Assembly (NCBI RefSeq): GCF_001278075.1
Contig: NZ_CP011340.1
Location: forward strand, 6,693,501-6,757,500
Direction of reading: 5' to 3'
DNA length: 64,000 nt
Source of the DNA: Streptomyces pristinaespiralis
GTDB lineage: Bacteria > Actinomycetota > Actinomycetes > Streptomycetales > Streptomycetaceae
In this document: positions 1 to 8,084 of the stretch, one piece after another
Position numbering within the stretch: position 1 is the stretch's first letter
Layout: each line of letters begins with the position of its first letter
The notes under the pieces: generated by a model
Databases searched by the model: none
What the model was told of the DNA's origin: nothing
Seen by the model: only the letters and a program-made list of their open reading frames with translations
Program-made: the position numbers and the translations under genes

Positions 1-1
1 G

Positions 2-925
2 TCCGGGGCCGGGGGCGAGCCCCCGGAGCCCGCGCGCCGTTCGCAGCACGACGGCGAGGGCGACGATGACCGCCCGCACGGCCGGGACGGAGGCGGCGAC
101 GGGAGCGAGGCGCGCGTCGCCGGTGGTGGTGGGGACGCTCGGTTCACCGTGCGGCTGGTCAACTTCGAGGGGCCCTTCGACCTGCTGCTGCAGCTCATCT
201 CCAAGCACAAGCTCGACGTGACGGAGGTCGCGCTCTCCAAGGTCACCGACGAGTTCATGGCGTACATCCGGGCCATGGGGCCCGACTGGGACCTCGACCA
301 GACCACCGAGTTCCTCGTCGTCGCCGCGACGCTGCTCGATCTCAAGGCCGCCCGGCTGCTGCCCGCCGCCGAGGTCGAGGACGAGGCGGACCTCGCGCTG
401 CTGGAGGCCCGTGACCTGCTCTTCGCGCGGCTGCTCCAGTACCGCGCGTACAAGCAGATCGCCGACATCTTCGACCGGCGTCTGGAAGAGGAGGCGCGGC
501 GGTACCCCCGTACCGTCGGGCTCGAGGCACACCTCGCGGAGCTGCTGCCCGAGGTCGTCATCAGCATCGGCGCGGAGGGCTTCGCCAAGCTCGCGGTGAA
601 GGCCATGCAGCCGAAGCCGAAGCCGCAGGTGTACGTGGACCACATCCACGCCCCGCTGGTCAGCGTCAGGGAGCAGGCCGAGGTCGTGGTCGCCCTGCTG
701 AGGGAGCGGGGCAGGGCGTCGTTCCGTGAGCTGTCCGAGGACGCTCCGGACACCCTGACCGTCGTCGCCCGGTTCCTCGCCCTGCTGGAGCTGTACCGGG
801 AGAAGGCGGTCGCGCTCGACCAGGAGGAGGCGCTGGGCGAGCTGACGGTGGTGTGGGCCGGGGGCGGGGCAGGGGCGGTGGCCGTCACGGACGAGTTCGA
901 TCAAGTGGTGGAGGAGAAGCAGTGA
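2..925 (+). CDS. scpA: Segregation and condensation protein A (5' partial)
   Basis: ScpA is the kleisin subunit of the bacterial SMC-ScpAB condensin and bridges SMC heads during chromosome segregation. The conserved part begins RFTVRLVNFEGPFDLLLQLI, followed by the kleisin-type helical core and a C-terminal winged helix. A GTG at 149 could be read as a start, but the frame is open back to the first bases of the window. Upstream codons encode an acidic Gly/Asp-rich stretch like the low-complexity N-terminal extension of streptomycete ScpA, and RFT just before the GTG belongs to the conserved block. The true start is therefore probably outside the window. The stop overlaps the scpB start by four bases (GTGA), so the two are translationally coupled. 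Confidence 0.93.
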   Translation, partial: SGAGGEPPEPARRSQHDGEGDDDRPHGRDGGGDGSEARVAGGGGDARFTVRLVNFEGPFDLLLQLISKHKLDVTEVALSKVTDEFMAYIRAMGPDWDLDQTTEFLVVAATLLDLKAARLLPAAEVEDEADLALLEARDLLFARLLQYRAYKQIADIFDRRLEEEARRYPRTVGLEAHLAELLPEVVISIGAEGFAKLAVKAMQPKPKPQVYVDHIHAPLVSVREQAEVVVALLRERGRASFRELSEDAPDTLTVVARFLALLELYREKAVALDQEEALGELTVVWAGGGAGAVAVTDEFDQVVEEKQ

Positions 926-1527
926 GCGAGCTCAAGCCCGCGCTCGAGGCCGTCCTCATGGTCGTGGACGAGCCGGCGACGGAGGAGCACCTCGCCAAGG
1001 TGCTGGAGCAGCCCAGGAGGGCCGTCGCGGACGCGCTGCGGGAGCTCGCGGACGAGTACACGATCCAGGGCCGCGGCTTCGAGCTGCGGCTCGTCGCGGG
1101 CGGCTGGCGGTTCTACAGCCGCCCTGAGCACGCCGCGGCCGTCGAGCGCTTCGTGCTCGACGGACAGCACGCCCGGCTGACGCAGGCCGCGCTGGAGACC
1201 CTCGCGGTCGTCGCGTACCGGCAGCCGGTGAGCCGTTCCAGGGTCTCCGCGGTGCGCGGAGTGAACTGCGACGGGGTCATGCGCACCCTCCTTCAGCGGG
1301 GTCTGGTCGAGGAGGCGGGCACGGAACCCGAAACAGGTGCGATCCTGTACAGGACGACGAACTACTTTCTGGAGCGGATGGGCCTGCGCGGCCTGGACGA
1401 GCTTCCGGAGCTCGCGCCCTTCCTACCGGAGGCGGACGCGATCGAGGCCGAGACGCAGGAAGGCGTTCCGTCGTTCGATCCGGATGCACCGGATCGTGAG
1501 GACGCAGACGACAAGACGGAAATTTGA
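922..1527 (+). CDS. scpB: Segregation and condensation protein B
   Basis: ScpB dimerises through winged helices and binds the ScpA kleisin in the SMC complex. The 201-residue protein begins MSELKPALEAVLMVVDEPAT and contains two winged-helix segments; the second holds the typical ALETLAVVAYRQPVSRSRVS block near residues 90-110. The GTG at 922 is chosen because it overlaps the scpA stop as GTGA and fits family length; an in-frame start further upstream at 853 would sit deep inside scpA. The acidic tail (DPDAPDREDADDKTEI) is variable. The stop overlaps the next ATG by one base, extending the operon scpA-scpB-rluB that is common in actinobacteria. Confidence 0.95.
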   Translation: MSELKPALEAVLMVVDEPATEEHLAKVLEQPRRAVADALRELADEYTIQGRGFELRLVAGGWRFYSRPEHAAAVERFVLDGQHARLTQAALETLAVVAYRQPVSRSRVSAVRGVNCDGVMRTLLQRGLVEEAGTEPETGAILYRTTNYFLERMGLRGLDELPELAPFLPEADAIEAETQEGVPSFDPDAPDREDADDKTEI

Positions 1528-2633
1528 TGCGAAGCAGCAGCGGCAGGAACAGCAGCGGAAACAACGGCGGGAGCCGTGGTGGCAACAGCGGCGGCCGCGG
1601 CAGCAGCGGCGGCGGGCGCGGCAACCACCGCGGTGCCGGCAACGACCGCGACGACAAGCAGAAGCGCGCCGGGAAGCCCCGCCCCGAGGAGCGCCGTTAC
1701 GACGTGGGCGGCTCCCCCGAGGCGCCCAAGAAGGGGCGCGGCGGAGCGGCCCGCGGCGGCGCCAAGGGCGGCCCGAGGCAGTCGCCGCAGCGCGGTGGCG
1801 GCCGTACCGCACCCGCGCGTTCGCGCGAGTACGACGCCCGCTCCGAGGAGCGCAACCGCGAGCGTTACGCGAACAAGCCGGAGATCAAGACCCCCAAGAC
1901 CTTCGGGGACCAGGAGGGGGAGCGTCTGCAGAAGGTGCTCGCCCGGGCCGGCATGGGCTCGCGCCGGGCGTGCGAGGAGCTGATCGACGCCGGCCGGGTC
2001 GAGGTCAACGGCAAGATCGTGATCGAGCAGGGTGTCCGCGTCGACCCGGAGCAGGACGAGATCAAGGTCGACGGCCTGACGGTCGCGACCCAGTCGCACC
2101 TGTTCTTCGCGCTGAACAAGCCCGCGGGCGTCGTGTCCACCATGGAGGACCCCGACGGGCGGCAGTGCCTCGGCGACTACGTCACCAACCGTGAGACCCG
2201 GCTGTTCCACGTCGGCCGGCTCGACACGGAGACCGAGGGCATCATCCTGCTCACCAATCACGGTGAGCTGGCCCACCGGCTGACCCACCCGAAGTACGGC
2301 GTGAAGAAGACCTACCTCGCCGCCATCCAGGGTCCGCTGCCGAGGGAGCTGGGCAAGCGCCTCAAGGAGGGCATCCAGCTCGAGGACGGTTACGCCCGCG
2401 CCGACCACTTCCGGGTCGTGGAGAACACCGGCAAGAACTACCTCGTCGAGGTGACTCTGCACGAGGGCCGCAAGCACATCGTGCGGCGCATGCTCTCCGA
2501 GGCGGGCTTCCCGGTCGACAAGCTCGTGCGGACGGCGTTCGGGCCGATCGCGCTGGGCGACCAGAAGTCCGGCTGGCTGCGCCGGCTGACCAACACCGAG
2601 GTCGGCATGCTGATGAAGGAAGTCGGTCTGTAA
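1527..2633 (+). CDS. rluB: 23S rRNA pseudouridine synthase, RluB/RsuA family
   Basis: RsuA/RluB-family enzyme that isomerises a uridine in 23S rRNA. The first ~120 residues are an Arg/Gly/Ser/Asn-rich disordered extension, common in actinobacterial members. An S4 RNA-binding domain follows (ERLQKVLARAGMGSRRACEE), then the catalytic domain with GRLDTETEGIILLTNHG, whose Asp in GRLD is the catalytic residue. The frame has a TTG one codon before the ATG at 1527; the ATG is preferred because it overlaps the scpB stop (TGATG). A strong hairpin just downstream ends the operon. Family assignment is firm; the exact target uridine is inferred from the family. Confidence 0.93.
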   Translation: MRSSSGRNSSGNNGGSRGGNSGGRGSSGGGRGNHRGAGNDRDDKQKRAGKPRPEERRYDVGGSPEAPKKGRGGAARGGAKGGPRQSPQRGGGRTAPARSREYDARSEERNRERYANKPEIKTPKTFGDQEGERLQKVLARAGMGSRRACEELIDAGRVEVNGKIVIEQGVRVDPEQDEIKVDGLTVATQSHLFFALNKPAGVVSTMEDPDGRQCLGDYVTNRETRLFHVGRLDTETEGIILLTNHGELAHRLTHPKYGVKKTYLAAIQGPLPRELGKRLKEGIQLEDGYARADHFRVVENTGKNYLVEVTLHEGRKHIVRRMLSEAGFPVDKLVRTAFGPIALGDQKSGWLRRLTNTEVGMLMKEVGL

Positions 2634-2650
2634 CGGCACAAATGTACGGA

Positions 2651-2683
2651 AAGGGCCCGTGACCTGCCAGGTCACGGGCCCTT
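2651..2683 (+). terminator. Intrinsic terminator after scpA-scpB-rluB
   Basis: A perfect 15-bp inverted repeat (AAGGGCCCGTGACCT / AGGTCACGGGCCCTT) with a GCC loop lies 17 bp after the rluB stop. There is no long T-run, as is usual in high-GC genomes. It separates the condensin operon from the NAD operon. Confidence 0.85.
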
Positions 2684-2724
2684 CGTCGTCGTTGAAGGCT
2701 TGTGGCGGCCGTCGCGTCTGCTTT

Positions 2725-2741
2725 ATAGTCAGGATGACTAT
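2725..2741 (+). promoter_or_regulatory. Candidate NrtR operator overlapping the pnuC promoter
   Basis: A perfect palindrome ATAGTCA-GGA-TGACTAT ends 13 bp before the pnuC start codon. Its left arm overlaps a good -10 hexamer, TATAGT at 2724-2729, with a weak TTGTGG 18 bp upstream (2700-2705) as a possible -35. The operon it precedes encodes an NrtR-type Nudix/winged-helix protein, and NrtR repressors are known to bind TAGTC/GACTA-type palindromes in front of NAD genes. Autoregulation is therefore the simplest reading. The site is seen directly; the binding protein is inferred. Confidence 0.75.
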
Positions 2742-2754
2742 TAAGGAGGCGGGC

Positions 2755-3399
2755 GTGAGTCTCGCAGACATCCTCGGGCCCCTGCAGCAGCCGCTGTTCA
2801 CCGTGCTCGAAACCCCGGTGAGCTGGACCGAGTTCCTCGGGTTCGGCAGCGGCGCCCTCTGCGTGTGGCTCGTCGCCCGCCAGCACATCGCCAACTGGCC
2901 GATCGGCATCGCCAACAACGTCTTCTTCATCCTTCTCTTCACCCAGGCGGGCCTGTACGCCGACGCCGGCCTGCAGGTCGTCTTCATCACCCTCGCCGCC
3001 TACGGCTGGTGGACCTGGACCCACGGGGGTGGACCAGGCTCTTCCGTCCTCCCGGTGCGGCGCACCACGCGCACCGAGTGGACCTGGCTGCTCGCGGCGG
3101 GGGTGGTGGGGACACTCGCCCTCACCCTCCTCCTCGATGGCGCCACGGACTCCACCGTCCCCTTCTGGGACGCGCTGACGACGGCCCTGTCGCTGATGGC
3201 GACGTACGGGCAGTGCCGCAAGCGCCTGGAGTCGTGGTGGCTGTGGATCGCCGCCGACGTGGTGTACGTGCCGCTGTACGCCTACAAGGAGCTCTACCTG
3301 ACCTCCCTGCTCTACATCGGCTTCATGGCGCTGTGCGTCGCCGGGCTGCGGGGCTGGTCGCGCGACCTGTCCGCACGGCGCGAGGCGGTGGCGGTGTGA
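2755..3399 (+). CDS. pnuC: Nicotinamide riboside/NMN transporter PnuC
   Basis: PnuC-family membrane carrier for nicotinamide riboside uptake, feeding NAD salvage. The 214-residue protein is strongly hydrophobic with about seven membrane segments and has the family's W/Y-rich blocks (WPIGIANNVFFILLFTQAGL, YADAGLQVVFI, YGWWTW, VYVPLYAYKELYLTSLLY). The GTG at 2755 is chosen because AAGGAGG at 2743-2749 sits at ideal spacing; a longer frame would run back through the palindromic operator and terminator. It overlaps the nadR-like gene (GTGTGA), so uptake and phosphorylation/adenylation are coupled. Confidence 0.92.
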   Translation: MSLADILGPLQQPLFTVLETPVSWTEFLGFGSGALCVWLVARQHIANWPIGIANNVFFILLFTQAGLYADAGLQVVFITLAAYGWWTWTHGGGPGSSVLPVRRTTRTEWTWLLAAGVVGTLALTLLLDGATDSTVPFWDALTTALSLMATYGQCRKRLESWWLWIAADVVYVPLYAYKELYLTSLLYIGFMALCVAGLRGWSRDLSARREAVAV

Positions 3400-4466
3400 A
3401 GCGCTACGGACACGGCCTGGTCCTCGGCAAGTTCTATCCGCCGCACGCCGGCCACCACCATCTCGTACGGACGGCTGCCGACCGCTGCGAGCGGCTCACC
3501 GTCCTCGTGTGCGCCTCGTCCGTCGAGACGATCCCGCTGGCCGACCGCGTGGCGTGGATGCGCGAAGTGCACCCCGGGGCGCGGGTCGTGGGCACCATGG
3601 ACGACATCCCCGTGGACGTGACCGACCCTGACGTGTGGGACGCGCACATGGCCGTCTTCCGCGCGGCCGTCCCCGGCCGGGTGGACGCCGTGTTCACCTC
3701 GGAGGCGTACGGCGCGGAGCTCGGCCGCCGCTTCGGCGCCGACTCCGTCTGCGTCGACCCCGACCGGAGCGTCTTCCCGGTCTCCGGCAGTGCCGTGCGC
3801 AAGGACCCCGTCGGCTGCTGGGACTTCCTCGAGCCGCCGGTGCGTGCCGCGCTCGTCAGGCGGGTCGTCGTCCTCGGCGCCGAGTCGACCGGCACCACCA
3901 CGATGGCCCGGGCGCTCGCCGAGCACTACCGGCGGCGCGGCGGCGTGTGGGCGCAGACCCGCTGGGTCGCGGAGTACGGACGGGAGTTCAGCGAGCACAA
4001 GCTGGCCGCCCTGCGGGCACGGCGGCCGGGCGCCGGCTGGGAAGAGGTGGCGTTCTCCTCCGATGAGTTCCCGCTGATCGCACGGCGGCAGGCGGTGCTC
4101 GAGGAGCGCGCCGCGCGGGCCGGCTCGCCGGTCCTCTTCTGCGACACCGACGCCTTCGCCACGACGATCTGGCACGAGCGGTACATGGGCGGCCCCTACC
4201 CGGTGGCACCCGAGCCGTGCCGCCAGCACCTGTGGCTGCTGACCGACCACACGGGCGTCGGCTTCGAGGACGACGGCCTGCGCGACGGAGAGCACCTGCG
4301 GCCCTGGATGACCGGCCGCTTCCGCGAGGAGCTCGCCCGCACCGGCCGCCGCACCGTCGAGCTCACCGGACCGCACGAGCGGCGGCTCGCCACGGCGGTC
4401 GCCGCCGTGGACGCACTGCTCGCCGAGGGCTGGGACCTCGCGGAACCCCTCCCGGAGAAGCGATGA
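3396..4466 (+). CDS. nadR: NadR-type NMN adenylyltransferase / ribosylnicotinamide kinase
   Basis: Predicted bifunctional enzyme converting nicotinamide riboside to NMN and then NAD. The N-terminal nucleotidyltransferase has LGKFYPPHAGHHHLV (GxFxPxHxGH class, residues ~10-20) and VSGSAVRKDP near residue 132. The C-terminal kinase domain starts near residue 155 with VVVLGAESTGTTTMARAL. There is no N-terminal helix-turn-helix, so unlike enterobacterial NadR it is not itself a repressor; the next gene supplies that role. Oddity: the P-loop reads GAESTGTTT, with Thr167 where the Walker A lysine is expected. Start is the GTG overlapping the pnuC stop; the end overlaps nrtR by four bases (ATGA). 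Confidence 0.88.
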   Translation: MKRYGHGLVLGKFYPPHAGHHHLVRTAADRCERLTVLVCASSVETIPLADRVAWMREVHPGARVVGTMDDIPVDVTDPDVWDAHMAVFRAAVPGRVDAVFTSEAYGAELGRRFGADSVCVDPDRSVFPVSGSAVRKDPVGCWDFLEPPVRAALVRRVVVLGAESTGTTTMARALAEHYRRRGGVWAQTRWVAEYGREFSEHKLAALRARRPGAGWEEVAFSSDEFPLIARRQAVLEERAARAGSPVLFCDTDAFATTIWHERYMGGPYPVAPEPCRQHLWLLTDHTGVGFEDDGLRDGEHLRPWMTGRFREELARTGRRTVELTGPHERRLATAVAAVDALLAEGWDLAEPLPEKR

Positions 4467-5200
4467 ACGACAACCGTCCGGCGGGCTACGACCCGTACGC
4501 CTTCGAACCGTTCGCCGTCACCGTCGACCTGGCCGTCTTCACGGTCAGGGAGAGCCGGCTGCACGTCCTGCTGGTCGAACGCGGCCAGGAGCCCTACCGG
4601 GGCGCCTGGGCGCTGCCCGGCGGTTTCCTGCTCCCCAGGGAGTCCGCCGAGAGCGCCGCGCGGCGCGAACTGGCCGAGGAGACCGGCCTGACGGAGCAGA
4701 CCGCCGCCGACCTCCACCTGGAGCAACTGCGCACCTACAGCGACCCGGACCGCGACCCGAGGATGCGGGTGGTGTCCGTGGCGTACACCGCGCTCGTACC
4801 CGACCTGCCCGAGCCGCGCGGCGGCGGCGACGCGGCGCGCGCCCGCTGGACACCGCTCGCCTCGGCCGCGCGGCTCGCCTTCGACCACGACACGATCCTC
4901 GCCGACGCGCACAGCCGCATCGGCGCCAAGCTCGAGTACACCTGTCTCGCCACCGCCTTCTGCCCGCGCGAGTTCACACTCGGCGAGCTCCAGCAGGTGT
5001 ACGAGACCGTCTGGGGCGTCGAACTGGACCGCCCCAACTTCCGGCGGAAGGTGCTGGCGACGCCCGGCTTCGTCGAGGCCGTCGAGGGCGAACCGCGCCG
5101 CACCGGCGGCCGCGGAAAACCGGCCGCGCTCTACCGGGCGGGAGTCGCGTCCGCCCTGCACCCACCACTCCTGCGACCCGAGGGACGGCAGCAGACATGA
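4463..5200 (+). CDS. nrtR: NrtR-type Nudix-domain transcriptional repressor of NAD genes
   Basis: A 245-residue protein with an N-terminal Nudix domain and a C-terminal winged helix, the architecture of NrtR repressors, which are released from DNA by ADP-ribose. The Nudix box is complete: G-FLLPR-E-SAESAAR-RELAEETGL fits Gx5Ex7REUxEExGU, so hydrolase activity may be retained, whereas some NrtR proteins have a degenerate box. The winged-helix part runs from about residue 165 (FTLGELQQVYETVWGVELD) to the GKPAALYR block near the C-terminus. ATG overlaps the upstream stop. The palindrome in front of pnuC is the likely operator, and the ADP-ribosylglycohydrolase downstream produces the presumed effector. 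Confidence 0.88.
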   Translation: MNDNRPAGYDPYAFEPFAVTVDLAVFTVRESRLHVLLVERGQEPYRGAWALPGGFLLPRESAESAARRELAEETGLTEQTAADLHLEQLRTYSDPDRDPRMRVVSVAYTALVPDLPEPRGGGDAARARWTPLASAARLAFDHDTILADAHSRIGAKLEYTCLATAFCPREFTLGELQQVYETVWGVELDRPNFRRKVLATPGFVEAVEGEPRRTGGRGKPAALYRAGVASALHPPLLRPEGRQQT

Positions 5201-6228
5201 CCACGACGAGGAGCACCAGGACCATCACCAAACAGGCCGCAACAGGGGCGCTGACCGGGCTCGCGCTCGGCGACGCCCTCGGCTTCCCGACCGAGTTCAA
5301 CGACGTACCGGCCATCCTCGCCAAGTGCGGGCCGTGGCGGCAGATGGACCTCCCCACGCCCGCGATCGTCACCGACGACACCCAGATGACCCTCGCCCTC
5401 GCGCGCGGCATCCGCACGGCCATGTCGCGCGGCCTGCTCGTCGCCTCCGGGCTGGTCCGGCCGGTGCGGGAGGAGTTCGTCGCCTGGTACCACTCGCCGG
5501 AGAACAACCGGGCCCCCGGCCGCACCTGCCTGGTCGCCTGCCAGAAGCTGGACAGCGACCTGCCGTGGCAGGCGGCCAGCCAGATCGGCTCCAAGGGCTG
5601 CGGGGCCAACATGCGCGTCGCACCCGTCGGTCTGGTGCCGGGCCTGAGCGAGGAACAGCGCTCCGGCGCGGCGCAGTTGCAGGCCGCGCTCACCCACGGC
5701 CACCCCACCGCCCTCGCCGCGAGCGACCTCACGGCCCGCGCGGTGTTCCTGCTGGCGCAGGGGGCGGAGCCGACCGGTCTGGTGGGCCAGCTGCGCTCGT
5801 ACGCGTACGAGAACCGCAGCCGGTACCTGCACCGCTGGCTCGGCGACCTCTGGACCTACTCGCACGACCCGACGCCCGAGGCGTTCATCGCGCGCGGCTG
5901 GGACGAGTGCCTGCAGATCCTCGAAAGGCTCGCCGCCGCCCTGCGCTCGCCCGAGCCGGAGCTCGACCCGTGCCTGGCCACCGGCGACGGCTGGATCGCG
6001 GAGGAGGCGCTCGCCACGGGGCTGCTGTGCTTCCTGATGTTCCCCGAGGAGCCGCTCACGGCCCTCCGCCGGGCCGCGTGCACCAAGGGCGACTCCGACT
6101 CGATCGCCTGCCTCGCGGGCGCGTTCGCGGGCGCCCACCTCGGCGCCGGGGCGTGGCCGCGCGAGTGGGCGGACCGGATCGAGTACCGGGGGGAGCTCGT
6201 GACGCTGGGGGCGCTCTGGGACGCCTGA
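5197..6228 (+). CDS. ADP-ribosylglycohydrolase family protein (DraG-like)
   Basis: A 343-residue protein of the ADP-ribosylglycohydrolase fold, which removes ADP-ribose from proteins or other acceptors using two magnesium ions. Seen: GLALGDALGFPTEF near the N-terminus, TDDTQMTLALARGI (first metal-ligand motif) near residue 60, and KGDSDSIACLAGAFAGAHLG (the second, GDxD-type) near residue 300. The ATG overlaps the nrtR stop, making this the last gene of the pnuC-nadR-nrtR operon. The context suggests a link between NAD consumption by ADP-ribosylation and NAD resynthesis. The substrate cannot be told from sequence. Confidence 0.87.
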   Translation: MTTTRSTRTITKQAATGALTGLALGDALGFPTEFNDVPAILAKCGPWRQMDLPTPAIVTDDTQMTLALARGIRTAMSRGLLVASGLVRPVREEFVAWYHSPENNRAPGRTCLVACQKLDSDLPWQAASQIGSKGCGANMRVAPVGLVPGLSEEQRSGAAQLQAALTHGHPTALAASDLTARAVFLLAQGAEPTGLVGQLRSYAYENRSRYLHRWLGDLWTYSHDPTPEAFIARGWDECLQILERLAAALRSPEPELDPCLATGDGWIAEEALATGLLCFLMFPEEPLTALRRAACTKGDSDSIACLAGAFAGAHLGAGAWPREWADRIEYRGELVTLGALWDA

Positions 6229-6231
6229 GCC

Positions 6232-6275
6232 GTGACCGGCCCCGGCCGTGCCCCACGGGGCACGCGGCCGGTCAC
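6232..6275. terminator. Bidirectional terminator between convergent genes
   Basis: Outer arms GTGACCGGCC (6232-6241) and GGCCGGTCAC (6266-6275) enclose a second hairpin, GTGCCC...GGGCAC. The structure lies between the stops of the convergent ADP-ribosylglycohydrolase (6228) and nucleotidyltransferase (6279) genes. Confidence 0.75.
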
Positions 6276-6278
6276 CGC

Positions 6279-6959
6279 TCAGCGCGCCGACGCCCTGCGG
6301 GTCCTCACCAGGAAGTCCTCCACCCGGGCCCGGTCCGGGGCGGGCGGGAGCGGGGAGGTGGTCGCCGCCGCGTCCGCCTCGGCGGCGAGACGGGTCATCC
6401 AGGACTCGACCCGCTCCCACGGCACCTCGCCCCGCTTGACCGCGAGCAGCCGCTCGCGGTCCGCGCCCACGTCGATCACCAGCTCGCCCGTGCGCAGCAG
6501 ATCGCGGCAACTGCCCAGCAGACGCAGCAGATGCATCGCGTGCTTCCAGCGCGGCGCGCCGTGCTGCCGCACGTCCGCTTCGAGCTTCCTGCGCTGGCCC
6601 GTCGCGTACCGGACGAACGTCTCGTGGGCACGGCGTGACAGGAAGGCCCCGCGCAGGGACAGCAGTTCGCGGCCGGTGTCGTCCACCTGCTCGACGATGG
6701 GGGAGTGCAGGCATTCCAGCACGTTGGGGTTGGCCCGCAGCGCCAGCTCGAGGAAGCGCTCCAACTCCCAGGAGAACTGCTCCTCCGCAGGGCCCTCGAT
6801 GTGCGTCGGCGGCTTCTCGAAGCCCCAGAACAGCGGCGTCGGAGCGAGGAACACACCGCGCCGGTCGGTGTCGCTGTCGTCCGTGGCCAGCCCGAAGGCC
6901 CGCGACCCCATGACACAGGAGTAGACCGTGTGGTCGCGGACAAGTGTCACCGGCGTCAT
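6279..6959 (-). CDS. Predicted nucleotidyltransferase (pol beta-type fold)
   Basis: A 226-residue protein with the minimal nucleotidyltransferase signature GSRAFGLATDDSDTDRRGVF at residues ~18-37, matching the GSRxxG...DxD pattern of pol-beta-fold transferases of the YcgL-like/COG3541 group. A helical region follows (RFLELALRANPNVLECLHSP). Such proteins are found in phage and bacterial genomes with largely unknown substrates. It begins at ATG 6959 and is transcribed toward the NAD operon, separated by a bidirectional terminator. No partner toxin or antitoxin gene is seen next to it. Confidence 0.8.
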   Translation of the reverse strand: MTPVTLVRDHTVYSCVMGSRAFGLATDDSDTDRRGVFLAPTPLFWGFEKPPTHIEGPAEEQFSWELERFLELALRANPNVLECLHSPIVEQVDDTGRELLSLRGAFLSRRAHETFVRYATGQRRKLEADVRQHGAPRWKHAMHLLRLLGSCRDLLRTGELVIDVGADRERLLAVKRGEVPWERVESWMTRLAAEADAAATTSPLPPAPDRARVEDFLVRTRRASAR

Positions 6960-7004
6960 GCCCGAGAGGCTACGTGAGACCCGGGCCGGATCCGCAGGAG
7001 AGGC

Positions 7005-7448
7005 CTAACCCCGACGGATCGAGTCCCCCGAGACCGTGATCCGCTCCTGCGGCAGCGGCTTCGTGGCCGGGCCCGCCTCCACGGCGGCGTCCGTGAGGGC
7101 GAACTTGCTGCCGTGGCAGAGGCAGTTGATGGTCCCGTCGGAGACGTTCGCGACCGTGCAGCCCTGATGGGTGCAGACCGCGGAGAACGCCTTGAAGTCG
7201 CCGGACTCCGGCTGCGTGACCACGATCTTCTTGTCGGCGAAGACCTTGCCGCCGCCGACCGGGATGTCCGCCGTCCTCGCCAGCTCCTCGCCGCCGGGCG
7301 CGGGAGAGTCCTGTCCGGGCTCCGTGGGGGTGGTGTCCGGCGGCCGGGTGGCCGGATCCTCCCCGCCGCCTCCGTCACCGCACCCCGCCACCAGTGCGGC
7401 CGCGCCCGCCGCGCCCACCACGAGGACCGTCCGTCGGCTCGTGTCCAT
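7005..7448 (-). CDS. Rieske [2Fe-2S] lipoprotein, Tat-exported
   Basis: A 147-residue Rieske protein. The N-terminus has a twin-arginine motif (TSRRTVLVVG) leading into a lipobox-like LVAGC with Cys23, so it is probably exported folded by Tat and lipid-anchored. A Pro/Thr/Gly linker (residues ~30-55) precedes the cluster domain. Cluster ligands are C92-x-H94 (CTHQGC) and C109-x2-H112 (CLCHGS), with C97 and C111 as the usual disulfide pair. GAGGAG upstream supports ATG 7448. It is not next to bc1 genes, so its electron partner is unknown; similar stand-alone Rieske lipoproteins are common in streptomycetes. Confidence 0.92.
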   Translation of the reverse strand: MDTSRRTVLVVGAAGAAALVAGCGDGGGGEDPATRPPDTTPTEPGQDSPAPGGEELARTADIPVGGGKVFADKKIVVTQPESGDFKAFSAVCTHQGCTVANVSDGTINCLCHGSKFALTDAAVEAGPATKPLPQERITVSGDSIRRG

Positions 7449-7721
7449 GACACTCTCCTCTGTTCGTCGACCCCGTCCGCCCGGGGGCACGAGCATCCTG
7501 GCCTCCGAACCGGCGGAGAAGAAGCAACCGGGCAGTCGTGTCCGCCCGTCGGCCCAGGCCCAGTGTGCGCCCGAACGGGCCGTCGGTCCCAGAGGGCGGC
7601 CGGGCCGGGACGGCCCGTGTCTCGCAGAGCGGTCGCCGCGGCCGCCCCGCCGCGCGCTGACTAGGCTGAAACGGAGCACCCGCCAGGCAGGACCGGCGGG
7701 TAAGAACGTGAGGAGCACGAC

Positions 7722-8084
7722 GTGGCGGTACGAGCGGTCCGCGGAGCCGTCCAGCTGGAACGGGACGACGCCGGACACATGGGCGAGCAGGTCGGCGAAC
7801 TGCTCACCGCCATCCTGGAACGCAACGGCCTGGCCGTCGACGATCTGATCAGCGTCTGGTTCACCGCCACCCCCGATCTGCACAGCGATTTCCCCGCGGC
7901 CGCCGCACGCGGGCTCGGCATCGTGGACGTGCCGCTGATCTGCGCGCAGGAACTCGACATCGCCGGGGCCATGCCGCGTGTCGTCCGCATCCTCGCGCAC
8001 GTCGAGTCCGACCTGCCCCGGTCGAAGATCGCCCATGTCTACCTCGGCGCCGCCGCCGCCCTCCGCAAGGACATCGCCCAGTGA
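7722..8084 (+). CDS. aroH: Chorismate mutase, AroH class
   Basis: A 120-residue AroH-type (Bacillus-like, trimeric) chorismate mutase converting chorismate to prephenate. It begins MAVRAVRGAVQLERDD and carries the class blocks ISVWFTATPDLHSDFPAAAA and VPLICAQELDIAGAMPRVVR, and it ends HVYLGAAAALRKDI. GTG at 7722 follows GAGGAGC. The stop overlaps the GTG of tyrA (GTGA), so mutase and prephenate dehydrogenase are coupled in tyrosine synthesis. Confidence 0.95.
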   Translation: MAVRAVRGAVQLERDDAGHMGEQVGELLTAILERNGLAVDDLISVWFTATPDLHSDFPAAAARGLGIVDVPLICAQELDIAGAMPRVVRILAHVESDLPRSKIAHVYLGAAAALRKDIAQ

